A DNA stretch of 64,000 nucleotides from Kribbella sp. VKM Ac-2569. GTDB lineage: Bacteria; Actinomycetota; Actinomycetes; Propionibacteriales; Kribbellaceae. A model generated the notes under the pieces. That model ran no database searches, was not told the DNA's origin, and was given only the letters and a program-made list of their open reading frames with translations. The position numbers and the translations under genes are program-made. Below, piece after piece: positions 61,139 to 64,000 of the stretch. The first letter of the stretch is position 1. Each line of letters starts with the position of its first letter. The stretch is taken from positions 62,001-126,000 of the forward strand of contig NZ_SGXJ01000007.1 in assembly GCF_004216905.1 (NCBI RefSeq), in the 5' to 3' direction.

Positions 61139-62076
61139 TCGACACGCACCTTCGGGTTGACCCAGCCGCTGACGACGTCGATGACCAGGTTGACGATGAC
61201 GACCAGGACGACCAGCGTGACCACGACGCCCATCAGCACCGGTACGTCGCCCTGGAGCGCCGCGTTGACGGTGAGCGTGCCGAGACCCGGGATCGCGAAC
61301 ACCTTCTCGATCACCACGGCACCGCCGAGCAGCGCGATGAACTGCAGCGACAGCACGGTCAGCGCGGGAATCGCCGCATTCCGCAGCGCGTGCCGGAACA
61401 GTACGGACCGCGGACTGATGCCCCGGGCCCGCAACGTGCGGACGAAGTCCTGGCGCAGTACGTCGATGACCGCGCCACGGACCTGCTGCGCGGCGGACGC
61501 CGTACTCCCGATCACCAGGGACGCCACCGGCAGTACCAGGGCGGCCGCCCAACTGCCGGGTGACTCCGAGAGCCGCACGTAGCCGGTCGCCGGCAGGACT
61601 CCGAGGGTGACCGAGAAGAACACCACGAGGACCAGCGCGACCCAGAAGTTCGGCAGTGCGAACCCGGCGACGCTCAGCACCTGGATGACCCGATCCAGCC
61701 AGCCGCCACGTACCGCTGCCGCCACACCGAGCCCGACACTGATCAGTGCCGTCAGGGAAACGGCCAGGACGACCATGGACAAGGTGACCGGCAGCCGGTT
61801 GGCGATCGCCTGCGCCACTGGCTCGTTGGTGAACCAGGAGATGCCCAGGTCGCCGCGGACCGCGTGCCCGGCCCACGTGCCGAGCTGCGCGAGCAGAGGC
61901 TTGTCCAGGCCGAGCTCCGCGTTCTTCGCGGCCAGTTGGTCCGGGGTGGCGCTCTCACCGAGCAGGTTGCGAGCGACGTTGCTCGTGGCGGAGAAGGCGA
62001 GCAGGAAGGTGATGCCGGCGATCACCACGACGAGTACCAGACAGGCGACCAGCCGGCGCCCGATGAATCCGAGCAT
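61135..62076 (-). CDS. Peptide-type ABC transporter permease, DppB class
   Basis: A 313-residue inner-membrane permease. N-terminal helix FIGRRLVACLVLVVVIAGITFLLAF, then NAELGLDKPLLAQLGTWAGHAVRGDLGISWFTNEPV, the DppB hallmark, and the coupling loop DFVRTLRARGISPRSVLFRHALRNAAIP. ATG at 62076 has GGAG 8 bases upstream. Partner of the DppC half of the fusion protein. Confidence 0.94.
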   Translation of the reverse strand: MLGFIGRRLVACLVLVVVIAGITFLLAFSATSNVARNLLGESATPDQLAAKNAELGLDKPLLAQLGTWAGHAVRGDLGISWFTNEPVAQAIANRLPVTLSMVVLAVSLTALISVGLGVAAAVRGGWLDRVIQVLSVAGFALPNFWVALVLVVFFSVTLGVLPATGYVRLSESPGSWAAALVLPVASLVIGSTASAAQQVRGAVIDVLRQDFVRTLRARGISPRSVLFRHALRNAAIPALTVLSLQFIALLGGAVVIEKVFAIPGLGTLTVNAALQGDVPVLMGVVVTLVVLVVIVNLVIDVVSGWVNPKVRVE

Positions 62077-62080
62077 GCCA

Positions 62081-63595
62081 TCACTCCTTCGGGGAGAACG
62101 AGCTGATGCCGGGCGCCACGTTGTAGGCCTGCATGGCGACCGCGGTCTTCGCATCGCTCAGGTAGACGCTGTTCTCGCGGTACCACGGATCGAACCAGGC
62201 ATTGTCGACGAGCCACTTGCTGACCGCCTTCATCGCGGCCGGCAGCTGTGCCTCCGATGCGTTCTGGGCGGTGGCGAGCAGCTTGTCCAGCTGCGGGTCG
62301 CCGGCCTTCAGCGGGTTCCACGGCGATTTGCGGGTGACGGCCTTCTGGATGTCCTGCCACGCGGACTGGCTGCCCAGCGTCATGAACACCACCGGGTACT
62401 TGCCGGACAGGATCTCCGGAATGACCGCATTGACCGGGACCTTGACCCATTTCACCCTGATACCGACCGCGGCCAGTTGCTGCTCGATGATCGCGTTGTA
62501 CTGCGCGAACCCGGGCGACTCCGGCATCGTGATCGAGAAGCCTGATCCGTAGCCGGCCTCGGCGAGGAGCTGCTTGGCCTTCGACGGGTCGTAGTTGTAG
62601 GTGCTGTCGAGCGACTTGTCGTACCCGTCGCCGGCGGCGTTGAAGATCTGGGTGGTCAGCGCACCTTCACTGTGCGAGACGTTCTTGAGGATCGCCTCCC
62701 GGTCGAACGCGAAGTTGATCGCCTTCCGGACCCGCAGGTCCTTCAACGCCGGCACCAGCTTGCCCTCGCGGTCCATCAGCAGCAGGCCGTTCCAGTTGAC
62801 CGGCGTCGTGTTGACCGTCAGTCCCGTGCGTTTGGCGTCAGCGAGCGAGTTCGTGTCCGTCAGTGTCGCGTTCAGCTGCCCGGACTTGAGGGCGTTCAGC
62901 CGTGCGGTCACGTCGGTCATCGGCTTGATAACGATCTTGTCGTACGGGAAGGCGGCGGCGTTCCAGTAGCCCGGGTTCCGCTTGTACGTATAGGTGCTCC
63001 CGGCAACGGTCCCGGTCTTGTCCAGCACGTACGGGCCGCTGCCGACCGGCACGGTCGCGACGGTGGCCGACTTGAGCGACTTGGGGCTCGCCATCACGCC
63101 GCCGACGCTGGCCAGGTAGTCGATCAGCCCGGGGTCCGGCGCCTTCAGCTTCAGGTTCAGCTCGGTCGGGCCGACAATCTGGTACGTCGCGATCGACCGG
63201 CTCATGTACGCGTTCTGCCCGGTCCCGGCGGCGAGGTTGGTCAGGTTGTCCTTCACCACGGTCGCGTCGAACGGCGTGCCGTCGGTGAACTTCACGCCGC
63301 TCTTCAGCTTCAGGTTGAGCGTGGTGCGCTTGGCGTCGTACGCCCAGGACGTCGCGAGCCAGGGCTTCAGCTTGTTGTCCTTGTCGCGGGTCAGCAGCGT
63401 GTCGAAGACCGGTGACCAGTACTGCATCTGGTTGCCGATGTTCAGCTGGGTGGGGTCGAAGGAGTTGTTGTCGAGGACGTTCGCGATCGTCAGCGTCCTC
63501 GCGGCGGACGAACTCGCACTGGTGCCGGAACAGGCGCCGGCGCCGACGACGAGTGCGGCAGCGGCGAGTAACGCGCTGCAGCGGCGGATGAGCAT
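62081..63595 (-). CDS. Family 5 extracellular solute-binding lipoprotein (peptide/oligosaccharide type)
   Basis: A 504-residue binding protein with lipobox GAGAC (Cys about residue 22). The family pattern SFDPTQLNIGNQMQYWSPVFDTLLTRD and LKPWLATSWAYDAKRTTLNLKLKSGVKFTDGTPF is clear. Family 5 proteins bind peptides, nickel, opines or oligosaccharides. Beside three sulfatases a sulfated glycan fragment or sulfated metabolite is the most likely cargo. The gene follows the partial sulfatase by 10 bases. Confidence 0.93.
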   Translation of the reverse strand: MLIRRCSALLAAAALVVGAGACSGTSASSSAARTLTIANVLDNNSFDPTQLNIGNQMQYWSPVFDTLLTRDKDNKLKPWLATSWAYDAKRTTLNLKLKSGVKFTDGTPFDATVVKDNLTNLAAGTGQNAYMSRSIATYQIVGPTELNLKLKAPDPGLIDYLASVGGVMASPKSLKSATVATVPVGSGPYVLDKTGTVAGSTYTYKRNPGYWNAAAFPYDKIVIKPMTDVTARLNALKSGQLNATLTDTNSLADAKRTGLTVNTTPVNWNGLLLMDREGKLVPALKDLRVRKAINFAFDREAILKNVSHSEGALTTQIFNAAGDGYDKSLDSTYNYDPSKAKQLLAEAGYGSGFSITMPESPGFAQYNAIIEQQLAAVGIRVKWVKVPVNAVIPEILSGKYPVVFMTLGSQSAWQDIQKAVTRKSPWNPLKAGDPQLDKLLATAQNASEAQLPAAMKAVSKWLVDNAWFDPWYRENSVYLSDAKTAVAMQAYNVAPGISSFSPKE

Positions 63596-63605
63596 GATCG
63601 GCTCC

Positions 63606-64000
63606 TTAACGTGCGGGTGCTGCGATCGGGACGTCTGCGCTGGGCTCGTGGCCGAGCCGCCAGGTCTTGACCCAGATCGGTGCGGGTGGGGTGAAGGGGG
63701 CGGTGTAGAGCTGCCACCGACGGCTGTCCGCCGTGGGAGGGTCGGTCGTCCAGCCGATCGTGGAGCCGTCTGTCGTCCCCGTGAGCGCCACCAGGCCGTC
63801 TCGGTTGCCGACTTCGGGTTCCGCGGCGCGTGGACGTCGTCCGTCGGGACGCCATCGCGCGAGCAGGTCGCGCTCCGGTCTGGTGCCGAGATCGCCGACC
63901 TCGGCCAGCCACGTGTCGAGCGCGGAGGCGAGCCGCTGCTGTACGTCGGCGTACCCGGGCAACCCGGCGAGGTTGTGCTCCTCGTGCGGATCGTTCCGGA
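63606..64000 (-). CDS. Sulfatase, C-terminal part (start beyond window)
   Basis: The minus-strand frame is open to the window edge and begins mid-protein. RNDPHEEHNLAGLPGYADVQQRL is the typical sulfatase C-terminal block (YDLxxDPxExxNLA). The visible ~131 residues end DVPIAAPAR. The catalytic Cys motif lies outside the window. It opens the sulfatase/importer operon as seen here, and may be preceded by more genes. Confidence 0.85.
   Translation of the reverse strand, partial: RNDPHEEHNLAGLPGYADVQQRLASALDTWLAEVGDLGTRPERDLLARWRPDGRRPRAAEPEVGNRDGLVALTGTTDGSTIGWTTDPPTADSRRWQLYTAPFTPPAPIWVKTWRLGHEPSADVPIAAPAR

Overview
The window is GC-rich (visibly around 70%) actinobacterial DNA. I infer a soil actinomycete of the Kribbella/Nocardioidaceae type. 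The reasons are very frequent GTG/TTG starts, a dense set of carbohydrate ABC loci that lack their own ATPase beside a stand-alone MsiK-type ATPase, a DinB/mycothiol-transferase-like protein, an FprA-type reductase behind a DtxR/IdeR-like iron box, and many LacI/RpiR/AraC/GntR regulators. The genus is an inference. I saw no rRNA, tRNA, CRISPR, phage genes or transposase.

Layout. 1-3.0 kb: end of a PHB-depolymerase-type esterase, then an MFS exporter with a highly structured leader, an SRPBCC protein and an ArsR regulator. 3.1-10.7 kb: sugar locus 1 (two Gfo/Idh/MocA oxidoreductases, LacI, binding protein, two permeases, GH172/DUF2961 enzyme). 10.7-19.6 kb: housekeeping and envelope genes: DinB protein, a two-component system, a divergent small secreted protein-MoxR-DUF58-VWA-HtrA run, an M23-like secreted protein and a DUF5937/ArsR regulator. 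19.6-27.7 kb: sugar locus 2 (beta-helix protein, toroid lyase-like protein, lipoprotein, two permeases, LacI); one permease carries an in-frame amber codon. 27.7-30.4 kb: PhyH dioxygenase, AraC regulator, TSUP exporter. 30.4-31.0 kb: non-coding stretch with a large imperfect palindrome. 31.0-35.9 kb: GH35 and GH43-like enzymes with a LacI regulator and two identical 14-bp operators. 36.3-41.7 kb: carboxyltransferase, CoA-transferase and MatC-type carrier divergent from a GntR regulator and a TSUP protein, a candidate malonate (dicarboxylate) module. 41.7-45.5 kb: GH16-like enzyme, RpiR regulator, a hydrolase remnant and FprA. 45.7-53.7 kb: MsiK ATPase, NagA, a large LuxR regulator, a HAD hydrolase, a DUF4037-like protein and an enolase-superfamily enzyme. 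53.7-64.0 kb: an eight-gene minus-strand operon with three sulfatases (one cut by the window edge), a peptide-type ABC importer with a permease-ATPase fusion, and a MOSC-ferredoxin reductase fusion.

How the parts may fit: sugar loci 1 and 2 encode binding proteins and permeases but no ATPase, so the MsiK-type ATPase at 45.7-47.0 kb is the natural energiser. The enzymes point to plant and microbial polysaccharides: type II arabinogalactan for GH35/GH43, fructan or arabinan for GH172, uronic-acid polymers for the lyase and beta-helix pair, and sulfated or amino sugars for the sulfatase operon and NagA. The best candidates for something undescribed are the perfect three-way-junction leader before the MFS gene, the sulfatase/peptide-type importer operon, the malonate-type module lacking MatA and MatB, and the four 11-bp direct repeats beside the two-component system.
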